Below are positions 1 through 11,259 of a stretch of DNA of 64,000 nucleotides, piece after piece. The position numbers and the translations under genes are program-made. Numbering within the stretch: the first letter of the stretch is position 1; every line of letters begins with the position of its first letter. Below the pieces are notes generated by a model. The model saw nothing but the letters and a program-made list of their open reading frames with translations, did not search any database and was not told where the DNA came from. Source of the stretch: Parashewanella curva (GTDB lineage Bacteria; Pseudomonadota; Gammaproteobacteria; Enterobacterales; Shewanellaceae); contig NZ_ML014759.1 in NCBI RefSeq assembly GCF_003675895.1, forward strand, positions 31,970 to 95,969, written 5' to 3'.

Positions 1-581
1 CAATTTGGGCAGGTGATGCAGAAACGGGCGTTACCATTATGCAAATGGATATCGGTCTGGATACCGGTGATATGCTGCTAAAAACTAAGCTGCCGATTTT
101 AGCTGAAGATACCAGTGCCACTTTATATGAAAAGCTAGCTGAGCAAGGGCCTCAAGCTCTACTCGCGGCTCTAGATGGGCTGGCAGCAGGCACTTTGCAA
201 GCTGAAAAGCAAGATGATGCACTCGCTAACTACGCTGAAAAGCTATCAAAAGAAGAAGCAAAAATCGATTGGAGCAAATCAGCCCAACAGTTATGGCAAG
301 AAGTGCGTGCTTTTAACCCTTGGCCGGTCAGTCATTTTTCACACCGTGATCAGACCATCAAAGTTTGGGAAGCTGATGTTCAACATACCGCACATAACGC
401 CAAAATTGGTAGCGTTGTTTCAGCGGACAAGCAAGGCATTGCTATTGCCACCGCCGAAGGCATACTCATTTTAAAAACCATTCAATTACCAAACAAAAAG
501 CCAATGTCTACGGCCGATGTGCTCAATGGTAAAGCCGATTGGTTCCAAGTAGGGCAGTTAATTGGTCATAGTGAGGCATAA
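1..581 (+). CDS. fmt: Methionyl-tRNA formyltransferase, C-terminal part (5' end outside window)
   Basis: This is the C-terminal 190 or so residues of Fmt, which formylates the methionine on initiator tRNA in the cytoplasm. The frame is open from base 3. It starts in the conserved segment [15 protein letters not shown], which ends the catalytic formyltransferase domain, followed by the DTGDML motif. The rest is the C-terminal OB-like tRNA-binding domain, with the typical KEEAKIDW and FNPWP signatures. The gene ends two bases before the rsmB start codon, so the two are almost certainly co-transcribed, as is common in gammaproteobacteria (def-fmt-rsmB). The N-terminal catalytic half lies upstream of the window. 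Confidence 0.96.
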   Translation, partial: IWAGDAETGVTIMQMDIGLDTGDMLLKTKLPILAEDTSATLYEKLAEQGPQALLAALDGLAAGTLQAEKQDDALANYAEKLSKEEAKIDWSKSAQQLWQEVRAFNPWPVSHFSHRDQTIKVWEADVQHTAHNAKIGSVVSADKQGIAIATAEGILILKTIQLPNKKPMSTADVLNGKADWFQVGQLIGHSEA

Positions 582-583
582 CC

Positions 584-1864
584 ATGAATGTAAGAGCCCT
601 CGCAGCTAAAGCCTTATACGCAGTCCTTGAGCAAGGTATTTCCTTATCCGTTGCTCTGCCAGAGCAACAAAAAAAACTGACTAACGGCAAAGATAAAGGT
701 CTATTAGCCGAGCTTTGTTATGGTGTACTTCGTGTGCTGCCGCAACTGGATAAACGTGTCAGTGACTGTTTAAACAAGCCGTTTAAGAATAAACAACGAG
801 TGTTGCATCAATTATTGTTGGTTGGCTGTTATCAGTTGTATTTTACCCGCATCCCTGAACACGCGGCGATTTCTGAAACCGCCGAAGCTTGCCGCCAACT
901 TAAATTTGATGGCTTAGTTAAAGTCATCAATGGGGTACTTAGAAATATTCAACGTAACAAAGCTGAACTCAGTACCGATAACACTGTATTAGAGTTCAAT
1001 ACTCCCAACTGGCTCATCAAGCGCTTACAGCAAGCCTATCCAGATACTTGGCAACGTATCATTGAGCACTGCCACCAGCGCCCTCCTATGTGGCTGCGTA
1101 ATAATCAAATATCACAAACTCGTGAGCAGTATCTTCAATCTTTGACCGATGCCGGCATCTCAGCGTCAAAAGGCAATAGCAAAGACTCAATCTTACTTGA
1201 GCAAGCAACAGATGTGATGCAGCTACCAAACTTTGTTCAAGGTGCTGTTTCTGTTCAAGATGCTGCGGCACAATGGGCAGCTTGGTTACTTGAGCCAAAA
1301 GATAATGAATTAATCTTAGATGCGTGTGCAGCTCCCGGTGGTAAAACCTGCCATATTTTAGAGCAAGCCCCAAGAGCGCAAGTGGTCGCAGTTGATTTTG
1401 ATGACAAACGCTTAGACCGCGTTAACGAAAACTTATCGCGTCTCAACTTATCAGCACGCACGATTCACGGTGATGCTGCGAATATTGATGAGTGGTGGCA
1501 TGGAGACAAGTTTGACCGTATCTTATTAGATGCACCATGCTCAGCAACAGGTGTTATTCGTCGTCATCCTGATATCAAATGGTTGAGACAGTCAAAAGAT
1601 ATTGAAGAGCTTGCCAAACTTCAAGCGCAGATCCTAGACCACTGTTGGCAATGGCTAAAACCGGGTGGTACTTTGTTGTACGCCACTTGCTCGATTTTGC
1701 CTGAAGAAAATTGTCAGCAAATAGCAGCATTTCTTGCTCGAACATCTGATGCTAAGCTTGAAGGGTTGGAAGAGCAAAATAACCCCGACACAATCGGCTG
1801 GCAAATTACACCTGGTGAATCAAATATGGACGGGTTTTATTACGCTCGTTTAAAAAAACAATAG
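584..1864 (+). CDS. rsmB: 16S rRNA (cytosine-967-C5) methyltransferase RsmB
   Basis: RsmB methylates C967 of 16S rRNA using S-adenosylmethionine. At 426 residues it has the normal length. Residues 1 to about 140 form the NusB-like RNA-binding domain. The Rossmann methyltransferase domain follows: SAM motif I DACAAPGGKT starts at residue 246, motif IV is LLDAPCSATG with its catalytic-cycle cysteine, and motif VI is YATCSILPEEN with the nucleophilic cysteine. All key residues are present. The ATG lies two bases after the fmt stop, so translation is probably coupled. trkA follows after 15 bases. Confidence 0.97.
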   Translation: MNVRALAAKALYAVLEQGISLSVALPEQQKKLTNGKDKGLLAELCYGVLRVLPQLDKRVSDCLNKPFKNKQRVLHQLLLVGCYQLYFTRIPEHAAISETAEACRQLKFDGLVKVINGVLRNIQRNKAELSTDNTVLEFNTPNWLIKRLQQAYPDTWQRIIEHCHQRPPMWLRNNQISQTREQYLQSLTDAGISASKGNSKDSILLEQATDVMQLPNFVQGAVSVQDAAAQWAAWLLEPKDNELILDACAAPGGKTCHILEQAPRAQVVAVDFDDKRLDRVNENLSRLNLSARTIHGDAANIDEWWHGDKFDRILLDAPCSATGVIRRHPDIKWLRQSKDIEELAKLQAQILDHCWQWLKPGGTLLYATCSILPEENCQQIAAFLARTSDAKLEGLEEQNNPDTIGWQITPGESNMDGFYYARLKKQ

Positions 1865-1879
1865 GTATAGGGACAGGCC

Positions 1880-3289
1880 ATGAAAATTATCATTTTAGGT
1901 GCAGGTCAAGTTGGCGGCACACTGGCAGAAAATCTGGTAGGTGAAAACAATGACATTACCCTTGTCGATAATGATAAAATTCGCCTTCGCTCTTTACAGG
2001 ATAAATTTGATCTCCGTGTCGTCCATGGGCATGGGGCACACCCTGAGGTTTTGAAAGAAGCCGGTGCCGAAGATGCCGATATGCTGATTGCGGTCACCAA
2101 CAGCGATGAATGTAACATGTCGGCTTGTCAAATTGCTTACACGCTCTACGGCACGCCCACCAAAATTGCACGTATTCGCTCTCAGCAATACCTAACCCTC
2201 AGCAATAAACTGTTTATCGATAGTGAGCGCAAAAACTCGGACAACCGATTCCGTGGTGGTTTTGTTATCGATGAACTTATCGCCCCCGAGCAATTAGTCA
2301 CCTCTTACATTCATCGACTAGTTGAATACCCGGGTGCACTGCAAGTACTTGAGTTTGCCGAAGGTCATTTAAGTTTAGTAGCCATTAAAGCCTATTATGG
2401 CGGTCCGCTTGTAGGGAATGCTCTTTCTACGCTGCGCGAACACATGCCGAATATTGATACCCGTGTCGCAGCCATTTTCCGTCAAGGTCAGCCGATCATG
2501 CCTCAAGGCACCACTATCATCGAAGCGGATGATGAAGTGTTTTTTGTAGCTGATAGCCGCCATGTTCGTGCGGTGATGAGTGAAATGCAAAAGCTCGATA
2601 ATTCTTATCGCAATATCATGATTGCCGGTGGCGGTAACATTGGCTTAGGACTCGCTAAAAAACTTGAACAAGACCATGCTGTTAAGCTTTTAGAATCAAG
2701 GCCAGAGCGTGCAGAAGCGCTATCGGAATTATTAGAAAACACCACGGTATTTTGTGGTGATGCCGCCGATCAAGAACTCTTGCTTGAAGAGCACATTGAT
2801 CAAACCGATGTGTTTATCGCGGTCACCAATGATGACGAAGCCAACATCATGTCGGCTCTACTAGCAAAACGAATGGGGGCCAAAAAAGTGATGGTGCTTA
2901 TTCAACGAGAAGCCTATGTCGACCTAGTGCAAGAAGCCAACATCGATATTGCGATTTCACCCCAGCAAGCCACGATTTCTGCTTTGCTCACGCATATACG
3001 CCAAGGTGATATTTGTAACGTATATTCACTACGCAGAGGCGCAGCCGAAGCCATTGAGGCCATTGCCCATGGTGACGCCAATACCTCTAAAGTGGTAGGC
3101 AAAGCCATTGGTGACATCAAAATGCCACCAGGCACGACCATAGGTGCGATTGTACGAGAGCAGGAAGTATTAATGGCGCATGATAAGACAGTGATAGAGC
3201 AAGGGGATCATGTGGTGCTGTTTTTGGTTAACAAGAAATTCATTGGTGAAGTGGAGAAATTATTCCAACCTAGCGCGTTCTTTTTCTAG
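1880..3289 (+). CDS. trkA: Trk potassium uptake system peripheral NAD-binding protein TrkA
   Basis: TrkA is the cytoplasmic regulatory subunit of the Trk K+ uptake system and gates the TrkH channel. It is 469 residues, close to the usual 458. It contains two tandem RCK units. The first Rossmann fold begins at the N-terminus with [10 protein letters not shown]. The second begins near residue 250 with [11 protein letters not shown]. Each is followed by an RCK_C domain, and acidic residues close each NAD-binding strand (VDNDK, ESRPER). A GGGACAGG stretch upstream of the ATG is a reasonable ribosome binding site. Gene order rsmB-trkA-trkH places it with its channel partner. Confidence 0.96.
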   Translation: MKIIILGAGQVGGTLAENLVGENNDITLVDNDKIRLRSLQDKFDLRVVHGHGAHPEVLKEAGAEDADMLIAVTNSDECNMSACQIAYTLYGTPTKIARIRSQQYLTLSNKLFIDSERKNSDNRFRGGFVIDELIAPEQLVTSYIHRLVEYPGALQVLEFAEGHLSLVAIKAYYGGPLVGNALSTLREHMPNIDTRVAAIFRQGQPIMPQGTTIIEADDEVFFVADSRHVRAVMSEMQKLDNSYRNIMIAGGGNIGLGLAKKLEQDHAVKLLESRPERAEALSELLENTTVFCGDAADQELLLEEHIDQTDVFIAVTNDDEANIMSALLAKRMGAKKVMVLIQREAYVDLVQEANIDIAISPQQATISALLTHIRQGDICNVYSLRRGAAEAIEAIAHGDANTSKVVGKAIGDIKMPPGTTIGAIVREQEVLMAHDKTVIEQGDHVVLFLVNKKFIGEVEKLFQPSAFFF

Positions 3290-3299
3290 AGGTTAGCGT

Positions 3300-3350
3300 A
3301 TGCTGTTACTACACTTAATTGCATCTTATCGAACGTTTTTGGTTATATGA
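3300..3350 (+). CDS. Putative 16-codon leader ORF translationally coupled to trkH
   Basis: A small ORF, MLLLHLIASYRTFLVI, begins with ATG at 3300, behind a good Shine-Dalgarno (AGAGGT, about six bases upstream). Its TGA stop overlaps the trkH ATG as ATGA. The trkH start itself has only T-rich sequence in front of it and no recognisable ribosome binding site. The arrangement suggests ribosomes load at the leader and reinitiate at trkH. No homologue was recognised, and its peptide may have no function of its own. A chance ORF is the alternative. Confidence 0.45.
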   Translation: MLLLHLIASYRTFLVI

Positions 3351-4792
3351 TCAATTTTCGTCCTGTTGTTTTCACGCTTGGCACTTTTCTTTCAATGCTG
3401 TCGGGGTTTATGCTTATCCCCCTCAGTTTTTCTTTAATTTATGCCGAAGACACCAGCATCGCCTTTATTCAAGCTACAGTGCTGACCAGCATTGCTGCCA
3501 GTATTTGTATTCATCAAGGGCAAAAATCTCGTATCCACCTCAATATTCGTGAAATGTTCATTCTCACCAGTATCACTTGGTTTGTGGTCAGCCTGTTTGC
3601 CGCCTTACCTTTTACCTTTTACCACGGCATTACTTATTCTGATGCTTTTTTTGAAACCATGTCAGGGGTGACCACCACAGGCTCCACGGTATTATCTGGC
3701 TTAGACGACATGGCCCACAGCATCTTGATATGGCGATCGTTACTGCAATGGCTTGGTGGTATTGGTTTTATCGTGATGGCGGTGGCGGTACTGCCATTTT
3801 TAAACGTCGGTGGCATGCGTTTGTTTCGTACCGAATCTTCAGATTGGAGCGATAAAAGCACACCTCGAACTCAAGACATGGCTAAAAACCTGTTTTTTAT
3901 CTATATCCTATTAAGCCTTGCTTGCGCTCTAAGTTATCATCTTGCAGGCATGACATGGTTTGAAGCCATTAACCACGCCATGACTACCATTTCCACCGGA
4001 GGCTATTCAACCTCAGATCAGTCCATGTCTCACTTTTCCCATTCAGCACAGTGGATCAGCACCTTATTTATGCTGGCTGGCGGACTACCTTTGATCATCT
4101 TCGTGCAATGCATTGCCCTGCGCACACTATTGGTTTGGAAAGATGCTCAAGTTGTCGGGTTTGTGAAATTTTTAGCTTTCGTTTCAATTGTATTAGCCGT
4201 TTGGTATTGGTTTACCCATGATGGCACTCACCCGCTCGATGCCCTCAGACTGGCTGCCTTTAATGTGGTCTCGGTGGTCACTACCACAGGATATGGGCTT
4301 ACAGATTATGGGGCTTGGGGGGCATTTTCTTTTATAATATTTTTATTTTTAATGTCGGTGGGCAGTTGCTCCGGCTCTACTTCCGGCGGAATAAAAATTT
4401 TTCGTTTTCAAATCGCGTTTGCCATTATGCGAGAGCAATTAAAAGTACAGTTTCACCCCAATGGTGTCTTTACCGAAAAATACAATAATCGCAGTATTCA
4501 GCCGGATATTGTGCGCTCTTTAGTGACCTTTATGCTGCTGTATGCGGCAGTGGTAATAGTCATAACCATTATCTTGGTGTTAACCCATTTAGATCCTATG
4601 ACCAGTTTAACCGCAGCGCTCACTGCCGTGGCCAATGTTGGCCCCGGATTAGGAGACATTATTGGTCCATCAGGTAATTTCTCTAGTTTGAGTGATACGG
4701 CAAAGTGGGTATTGTCGATTGGAATGTTACTGGGTCGGTTAGAAATTATAACCGTGGCTGTAATAATACACCCCAAATTTTGGAAGTTTTAA
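3347..4792 (+). CDS. trkH: Trk potassium uptake system membrane subunit TrkH
   Basis: TrkH is the inner-membrane K+-translocating subunit of the Trk system. At 481 residues it has the expected length and starts MINFRPV, as relatives do. The four membrane-pore-membrane repeats are visible through their selectivity-loop motifs: GVTTTGSTV near residue 107, TTISTGGYST, VVTTTGYG and ANVGPGLG. A GSCSGSTSGGIK loop precedes the fourth repeat. The C-terminus RLEIITVAVI...FWKF matches the family end, so the 54-base overlap with the convergent minus-strand gene is a real 3' overlap, not a misplaced stop. The start overlaps the stop of a short upstream ORF (ATGA). Confidence 0.95.
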   Translation: MINFRPVVFTLGTFLSMLSGFMLIPLSFSLIYAEDTSIAFIQATVLTSIAASICIHQGQKSRIHLNIREMFILTSITWFVVSLFAALPFTFYHGITYSDAFFETMSGVTTTGSTVLSGLDDMAHSILIWRSLLQWLGGIGFIVMAVAVLPFLNVGGMRLFRTESSDWSDKSTPRTQDMAKNLFFIYILLSLACALSYHLAGMTWFEAINHAMTTISTGGYSTSDQSMSHFSHSAQWISTLFMLAGGLPLIIFVQCIALRTLLVWKDAQVVGFVKFLAFVSIVLAVWYWFTHDGTHPLDALRLAAFNVVSVVTTTGYGLTDYGAWGAFSFIIFLFLMSVGSCSGSTSGGIKIFRFQIAFAIMREQLKVQFHPNGVFTEKYNNRSIQPDIVRSLVTFMLLYAAVVIVITIILVLTHLDPMTSLTAALTAVANVGPGLGDIIGPSGNFSSLSDTAKWVLSIGMLLGRLEIITVAVIIHPKFWKF

Positions 4793-5275
4793 TGGCTTGT
4801 CACCTTGATATTGCACGAGTTGTTTTAGATGTCTTTCACATTTCTGAGTAAGCTCTTCGATTTTTTTGGCCTGCTCCTCTGCTTTTTTAGCCCCGACATT
4901 AGTGCACTTAGCTCGATGAATACCACTTTCCAGTTTTAAGTATTCTATTAATGTTTCCTTAACAGTTCTTTTAAACATAGGATGATTTAAGCTGTTATAA
5001 ACTCGCCATACATCACTGACAATCCATTTGGGTGGACTTTTATTTTCGGTACCTTCTCTAAGATGGAAAACATCAAAGCGAAGTTGCTCATCAAACATAG
5101 GCATCACACTCATAAGTTTTCCATTAAAATTAATAAGTAATCCTTTAAAATCTTCACCCAAACTAGTGCCATATCTCTCAACTTCTTTGCAAGTAGGAGG
5201 TCTAAGCCCATATTCAGCGATATGTCGAAAGCACTGTTCTTGTACAGAATTTAATTGAACTGAATTGGATGCCAT
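4739..5275 (-). CDS. Hypothetical protein (178 aa), convergent with trkH
   Basis: I do not recognise this protein. It is soluble, with no signal peptide or membrane segment. It has a region resembling a degenerate helix-turn-helix (PPTCKEVERYGTSLGEDF) at residues 26 to 43. Toward the C-terminus (about 125 to 155) there is a charged Lys/Glu-rich helix (KKAEEQAKKIEELTQK) likely to form a coiled coil. Its last 17 codons lie inside the 3' end of trkH on the opposite strand. It sits next to the large orphan gene at 5486 and belongs to an accessory block. The start codon is preceded only by a weak GGTAA. Confidence 0.6.
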   Translation of the reverse strand: MASNSVQLNSVQEQCFRHIAEYGLRPPTCKEVERYGTSLGEDFKGLLINFNGKLMSVMPMFDEQLRFDVFHLREGTENKSPPKWIVSDVWRVYNSLNHPMFKRTVKETLIEYLKLESGIHRAKCTNVGAKKAEEQAKKIEELTQKCERHLKQLVQYQGDKPLKLPKFGVYYYSHGYNF

Positions 5276-5485
5276 ATGTTACCGCGCTCGATTCGCTTAA
5301 AGCGCCCAGACTAAATAAAAGCTAATAATGAGTCACATTAATCCTTGTTAATCCTCCCATGTCGTAAAACCATTCCCATTCACTGCATAAATTAAGTTTA
5401 ATCAACGACTGAGGCACTCTGCGGTATATTTACTCGCACAGGAAACGGTAAAAAGGAGCTAATAACTCAAAGGCAAGAGGTAACC

Positions 5486-8400
5486 ATGTTTGGGCTAACC
5501 CATGTAATTCACTACGGCTATAACTTACTTTGGGGTTATCCACCAGCTGAAGTAGAACTTGAGCAAGAACCTGTAAACGAAGAATTTCTTTCAATCACAT
5601 CTACAGAATCCAGAGATGAAATAAAACAACTTCGCCTATCACCTATACAAGATATTCCTTGTCTACAGGTCGAGTTTCAATCTACACACCGGCTTAACGG
5701 TCAACTTCATCAGTTTTATGCTCGAGCAACTGAGTTAGATGCTAAGTTTGCAACGCTTTACAGCAGTGTTACTGAACAAAGGCCAACGACCTCTCAACAA
5801 AGTGAGGCAGAGTTTCTGTATTTAGAATATTACTGGTTGCTCAGACATTATCACCACTATGTATCCCAAAGCCCCATCGAACAAGAATTCTTACAACACA
5901 CTTCAGCCCCCACCAGAGCATCAAATTATAGCTATGCCATGATGCATATTTTAACAATGAATCAATGCCTTAAGGGTATGGAGATAATATTTAACGACTT
6001 CATGTTGTTAAACGATGCATACCGTGGCGTTTGCAAAGGCAGACTGCCAATGGCTGTCCGCTCCATTCCTGATACTTTATTGAGTAAAGAACTCAGTGAT
6101 GACAGCTTAGATTCTTTTATTGAACTGAAAATCACCTTATTTAGGCAAGGGATTGAGCTCACTGAGAAATATCAAGATTCGAAAGGGTTTACTAATCTGT
6201 GTAAAAGTTTCGCTCAATTTATGGCAAATACAGGAAGATTAATTCAAGAAGCTGCGCAACAAGATTTGGTTTTCACTGACAATAATTTAGAAACCTCAAG
6301 GCAAGCTTTAAAGGAGTTTCCATTTCTTGAACGCATCCATCGTGAAATGTTAACGGCGTTTTTTTTAAGAAGCGATAAAAATGAACGACAATATCAATAT
6401 TTAATTGATTGTTTACGCTTTTCGCAATACTTGATTGCACCAGCGAAGATGGTACCGCTACTGCTTCTACTTGAACAGGCACACGGTCTTCCGGATGAGG
6501 AACAACTGATATCGATCATCAATTTACTCACTTTTTTCCTTGAACGCTCACTGCCTATAAATATGCCAGTCCAGATGCTGTTTATGTCTCCGCATGTAGA
6601 AACCTTAGTGTATATGATGACCAATCACGATAGTTGGTTGCAGCAAACCCTAACAAAAGAAGCTTTTTTTAGACAGAGAACAAAAGCAAAAGCAGCATCT
6701 GCCCTCGCCTATAAAATTCTAGATGTTCACTTTAGCCATCGAGCCCCCCAAATTTTTACACCTAAGGTAACAGAGCCTTCTTCTAAAGCATCGTCACCTG
6801 AGCCAACAACGCCAACAATGCCAACAATGCCAACAATGCCAACAATGCCAACAATGCCAACAATGCCAACAATGCCAACAAATTGTGCTCAGCAAAAGCC
6901 AAATCAGAAGATAGATCAATGCTTAGGGCTGGCACTTTCCATACCAGTAATGGCCAGCTTCCGTACTCCATTAAAAAGATTCCGAGTTTCTTGCAAATCC
7001 TACCAAGACTTAAATACTTTGTACTGGCAAGCCAAGCCAAAAGTTGCTCAACTCGAGCACCAATTACATACGAAACCAAACGAAAGCATCTCGGACGAGA
7101 TGCTTGAAAGTGTGGAGCTAATCTATTCTCGTTATCAAGCTCTATTAACAAAAACACCAGATCAAAAACAATTTTTAGGGCACACGTCACCACAAATTAA
7201 ATTAGATTCAGACATCACTGATAAAATGAATGAAGTCCTTTCAAACCTTAAACGAAATCACCACAAACTTCAGGAGCTCTGCTATTTCTATAAGCGCACC
7301 CAATATAAAACCTACCAGCACATCCCAAAATTAGAAAGCTTGTACCGCAACCTTGCGACCGCAAAATCTGTCGAGGTTTACCAACAACAGATTGCAGAGA
7401 TAGCAAAAGAAATACGAGAAATTCAGGTGCAACGATTGGATAGTATCATTCATTTTCTTTCGCGGGTCGCAAATGTTAAGGAGGAAGAGAATAGTAGAGG
7501 AAAACAATCAGAACTGATCATCGTCAGCATAAAAATGATGTGCGAACACTGGGAAACAGCCTTAGAAATATATTCTAAATGCCACTCGCATCCTTATGCT
7601 TCTAGCGTCATTTTATCTCCTCTCAAAAAATCAGTATTCAATGGGGCTTTCTCTGAAAATAGAGTATTGTTATCGGCGGCATTAATACCATCTGGCTTAA
7701 ACATTCCCCCCGAACTACGACAACGATGGAATTGTATCAAGCTGATTGTTAGTTCAGAAGATTCGGTAGAAGCACTAACTCAATTAGACTCTTTTAATAT
7801 TGATCTTCATACACCTAATTTCATGCTACAACTTCTGTTCAAAGAACTGACTCAAAGAGTCCATTACGAAGTAACAAAAATAGGCAGAACTAAGCGAGCT
7901 GCTAATTGCCTTATTTCAGTTGCTGTACTCAATAGCTTTAAAGATGGCTGGCTAAAATGCCATTGGTCTGAACTCGAATTCATACAAAAGGGATGTATCC
8001 CAGACGATCAAAATTTACTTTTACTTATCAAACAACATCAAGACGATATAACTCAGCAATGGGCTGAGGCAAAAGAACAATTAGCGCAACTACAAAAACG
8101 ATGGTTACAACTGCTTGAACGAAAAAAGAAACCTAGAGTAGCGGATCAAAAAAAAGCCGCTCGCCCTTTAAAAGCACAACCTCAAAAAGTAATTCAACCC
8201 GTCGCTGAAACGCCTGCTCCAGTTCAATCAGAAATTGATAAGGTATTTGCTCCCATCGAATTGCTAGCAACAACTGATGTTAAAAAGGCCATTCAAGAGT
8301 TTCAGAAAATCTATGACTCATCTAAATCTAAACCAGACTATCAAGTGCGTGCGCAAATAGGCATTGCATTCGCTTCAGTTCGAGACGTCACCAAAGCACT

Positions 8401-8926
8401 CAACAAATTTAAATCCATATCAAAAGATGCCGCAGCATTTAAACGAGAACTAGAAAAAGCTATTGAAAGTAAATCTCATCGTTTTAGCGATGATCCACTC
8501 TACGATAGAATGATCGTACACTATGGCAAGTTGACTGAAATGTGTGAACAATTAAACAGAAGCGTCAATGCATTTCAACAACGATTAGCCAACTTCAATG
8601 CCATTTCAGCTCAGGTTTCAAGTGAAGATCAACAGAACCACGACATCGTCTGCGAAGCATTAATAGAATGCACTGATAGAATACACTCCGTTGAAGAAAC
8701 ATTATCACTTCTCGGTGACTGTATTGAGCTACGACGACAACACAATGCACTATTAGCCGATACCCGATTCAAACAAAATGTTGACCATGAGCACCGAGCC
8801 TTCGTTGGAGCCACATTTATGAGTGGTGGATATTCGGTGAAGAGCTCTCAAGCCGTCGTATTGAAAGCAATCGATGCCTTAGTAACGGCACAAAGCCGAG
8901 AGTTTGACGATGAGTTTGATGAGTAA
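5486..8926 (+). CDS. Unrecognised 1146-residue helical protein with PTM-repeat linker
   Basis: No family is recognised. The start has a good Shine-Dalgarno (AAGAGGT). The protein is predicted largely alpha-helical, with no signal peptide or membrane segments. A low-complexity hinge of Pro-Thr-Met triplets (about residues 440 to 466) separates two halves that resemble each other: FLQHTS at 135-140 and FLGHTS at 563-568 sit in similar helical surroundings 428 residues apart, so an internal duplication is likely. A third, weaker copy may lie beyond residue 1000. A Lys/Ala/Pro-rich linker occurs near 890 to 925. Composition, size and lack of relatives in known operons resemble secreted effectors of host-associated gammaproteobacteria, but this is inference. 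Confidence 0.75.
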   Translation: MFGLTHVIHYGYNLLWGYPPAEVELEQEPVNEEFLSITSTESRDEIKQLRLSPIQDIPCLQVEFQSTHRLNGQLHQFYARATELDAKFATLYSSVTEQRPTTSQQSEAEFLYLEYYWLLRHYHHYVSQSPIEQEFLQHTSAPTRASNYSYAMMHILTMNQCLKGMEIIFNDFMLLNDAYRGVCKGRLPMAVRSIPDTLLSKELSDDSLDSFIELKITLFRQGIELTEKYQDSKGFTNLCKSFAQFMANTGRLIQEAAQQDLVFTDNNLETSRQALKEFPFLERIHREMLTAFFLRSDKNERQYQYLIDCLRFSQYLIAPAKMVPLLLLLEQAHGLPDEEQLISIINLLTFFLERSLPINMPVQMLFMSPHVETLVYMMTNHDSWLQQTLTKEAFFRQRTKAKAASALAYKILDVHFSHRAPQIFTPKVTEPSSKASSPEPTTPTMPTMPTMPTMPTMPTMPTMPTNCAQQKPNQKIDQCLGLALSIPVMASFRTPLKRFRVSCKSYQDLNTLYWQAKPKVAQLEHQLHTKPNESISDEMLESVELIYSRYQALLTKTPDQKQFLGHTSPQIKLDSDITDKMNEVLSNLKRNHHKLQELCYFYKRTQYKTYQHIPKLESLYRNLATAKSVEVYQQQIAEIAKEIREIQVQRLDSIIHFLSRVANVKEEENSRGKQSELIIVSIKMMCEHWETALEIYSKCHSHPYASSVILSPLKKSVFNGAFSENRVLLSAALIPSGLNIPPELRQRWNCIKLIVSSEDSVEALTQLDSFNIDLHTPNFMLQLLFKELTQRVHYEVTKIGRTKRAANCLISVAVLNSFKDGWLKCHWSELEFIQKGCIPDDQNLLLLIKQHQDDITQQWAEAKEQLAQLQKRWLQLLERKKKPRVADQKKAARPLKAQPQKVIQPVAETPAPVQSEIDKVFAPIELLATTDVKKAIQEFQKIYDSSKSKPDYQVRAQIGIAFASVRDVTKALNKFKSISKDAAAFKRELEKAIESKSHRFSDDPLYDRMIVHYGKLTEMCEQLNRSVNAFQQRLANFNAISAQVSSEDQQNHDIVCEALIECTDRIHSVEETLSLLGDCIELRRQHNALLADTRFKQNVDHEHRAFVGATFMSGGYSVKSSQAVVLKAIDALVTAQSREFDDEFDE
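6803..6880 (+). repeat. 9-bp in-frame tandem repeat (about eight units)
   Basis: The unit CCAACAATG is repeated in tandem inside the 1146-codon gene, with a variant first unit (CCAACAACG) and a last partial unit. It encodes a Pro-Thr-Met array. Because the unit is nine bases, copy-number changes keep the frame and only alter linker length, so the locus could be a natural length-variable (VNTR) site. The opposite strand reads as a Leu-Ala-Leu repeat, which explains a spurious ORF there. Confidence 0.9.
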
Positions 8927-8929
8927 TAC

Positions 8930-9379
8930 CTATTCGATCACTTTAGGTTTTGTTGAATCAATTGCTTTTTCTAAATGTTCGATTTTCTTAGGTAACCTGT
9001 CATAATGAAAAGCCATTCTCTTTTTTTCCGATGTTTTCTCATCTTTCTCGTCAATCGTTTGCTCCCTTAATGACTCATACCCTGCTTCATGCCCACTTTT
9101 CAGCTTCTCCAGTAAACTTATCTTTCGTTCGAAAAGATAAGCATTACTGTTTTTTTCAACTGTTTCTTTCGTTTTTTAAGGTGGGTGGAATAAGGCGCCT
9201 TCTGCCATTTCAGTAAAATAGTCATCTTGTTGTTGCATGTCTTTGTCTGTAGGACAATCTCTTACCGTAAAACGTTTATCCGATAAATCCAGTACATGTC
9301 CATCCATTTCTTGTTCATAACCGTAATAACTCATTTCGGCTAATTGTTGGCGTGAGGGAGAAGTTGTTGATATAGACAT
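8930..9379 (-). pseudogene. Small orphan gene interrupted by an in-frame TAA
   Basis: The first part reads 67 residues from 9379 (MSISTTSPSRQQLAE...) to a TAA at 9176-9178. The same frame then continues open for another 81 codons with clearly protein-like, Lys/Glu-rich helical sequence (for example LLEKLKSGHEAGYE and LPKKIEHLEKAID) to a TAG at 8930. The second part has no plausible start codon or ribosome binding site near its beginning. The simplest reading is a single gene of about 148 codons disrupted by one nonsense mutation. Readthrough is a less likely alternative. It converges on the 1146-aa gene, with stops only three bases apart. No homologue is recognised. Confidence 0.6.
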
Positions 9380-9520
9380 AAGGAAAATAAATCTTCATTA
9401 TTTTCTTTAGCTTACTCAATTTTCATGAAGCTCTGCAGCTTGGTTTTAGGCTTTATTTTTGTATCTCATAACGCTAGGCAATATAGATTCAAGCTTAACG
9501 AAATCGTATTTTTTGAATCA

Positions 9521-9548
9521 AAAAAACGCAGCCTTAGGCTGCGTTTTT
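9521..9548 (-). terminator. Intrinsic terminator after groEL
   Basis: A GC-rich stem ACGCAGCC/GGCTGCGT with a three-base loop is flanked by A and T runs on both sides. It lies just downstream of the groEL stop on the minus strand, and the T run follows the stem in that direction. The symmetry means it could also act on plus-strand transcription. Confidence 0.85.
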
Positions 9549-9569
9549 AAGGTGAATAGATAGAGCAGA

Positions 9570-11234
<1,665 letters not shown>

Positions 11235-11259
11235 CTAAATTCGATTTAAGTCTTTGAAG

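Noticed and set aside
6803..6880. Possible CRISPR array
   Set aside because: Units are contiguous 9-bp direct repeats without spacers, in frame within a gene, so it is a coding tandem repeat.
6783..7193. Minus-strand ORF with Leu-Ala-Leu repeats
   Set aside because: It is the antisense reading of the CCAACAATG tandem repeat inside the 1146-codon gene; no start signals or independent support.
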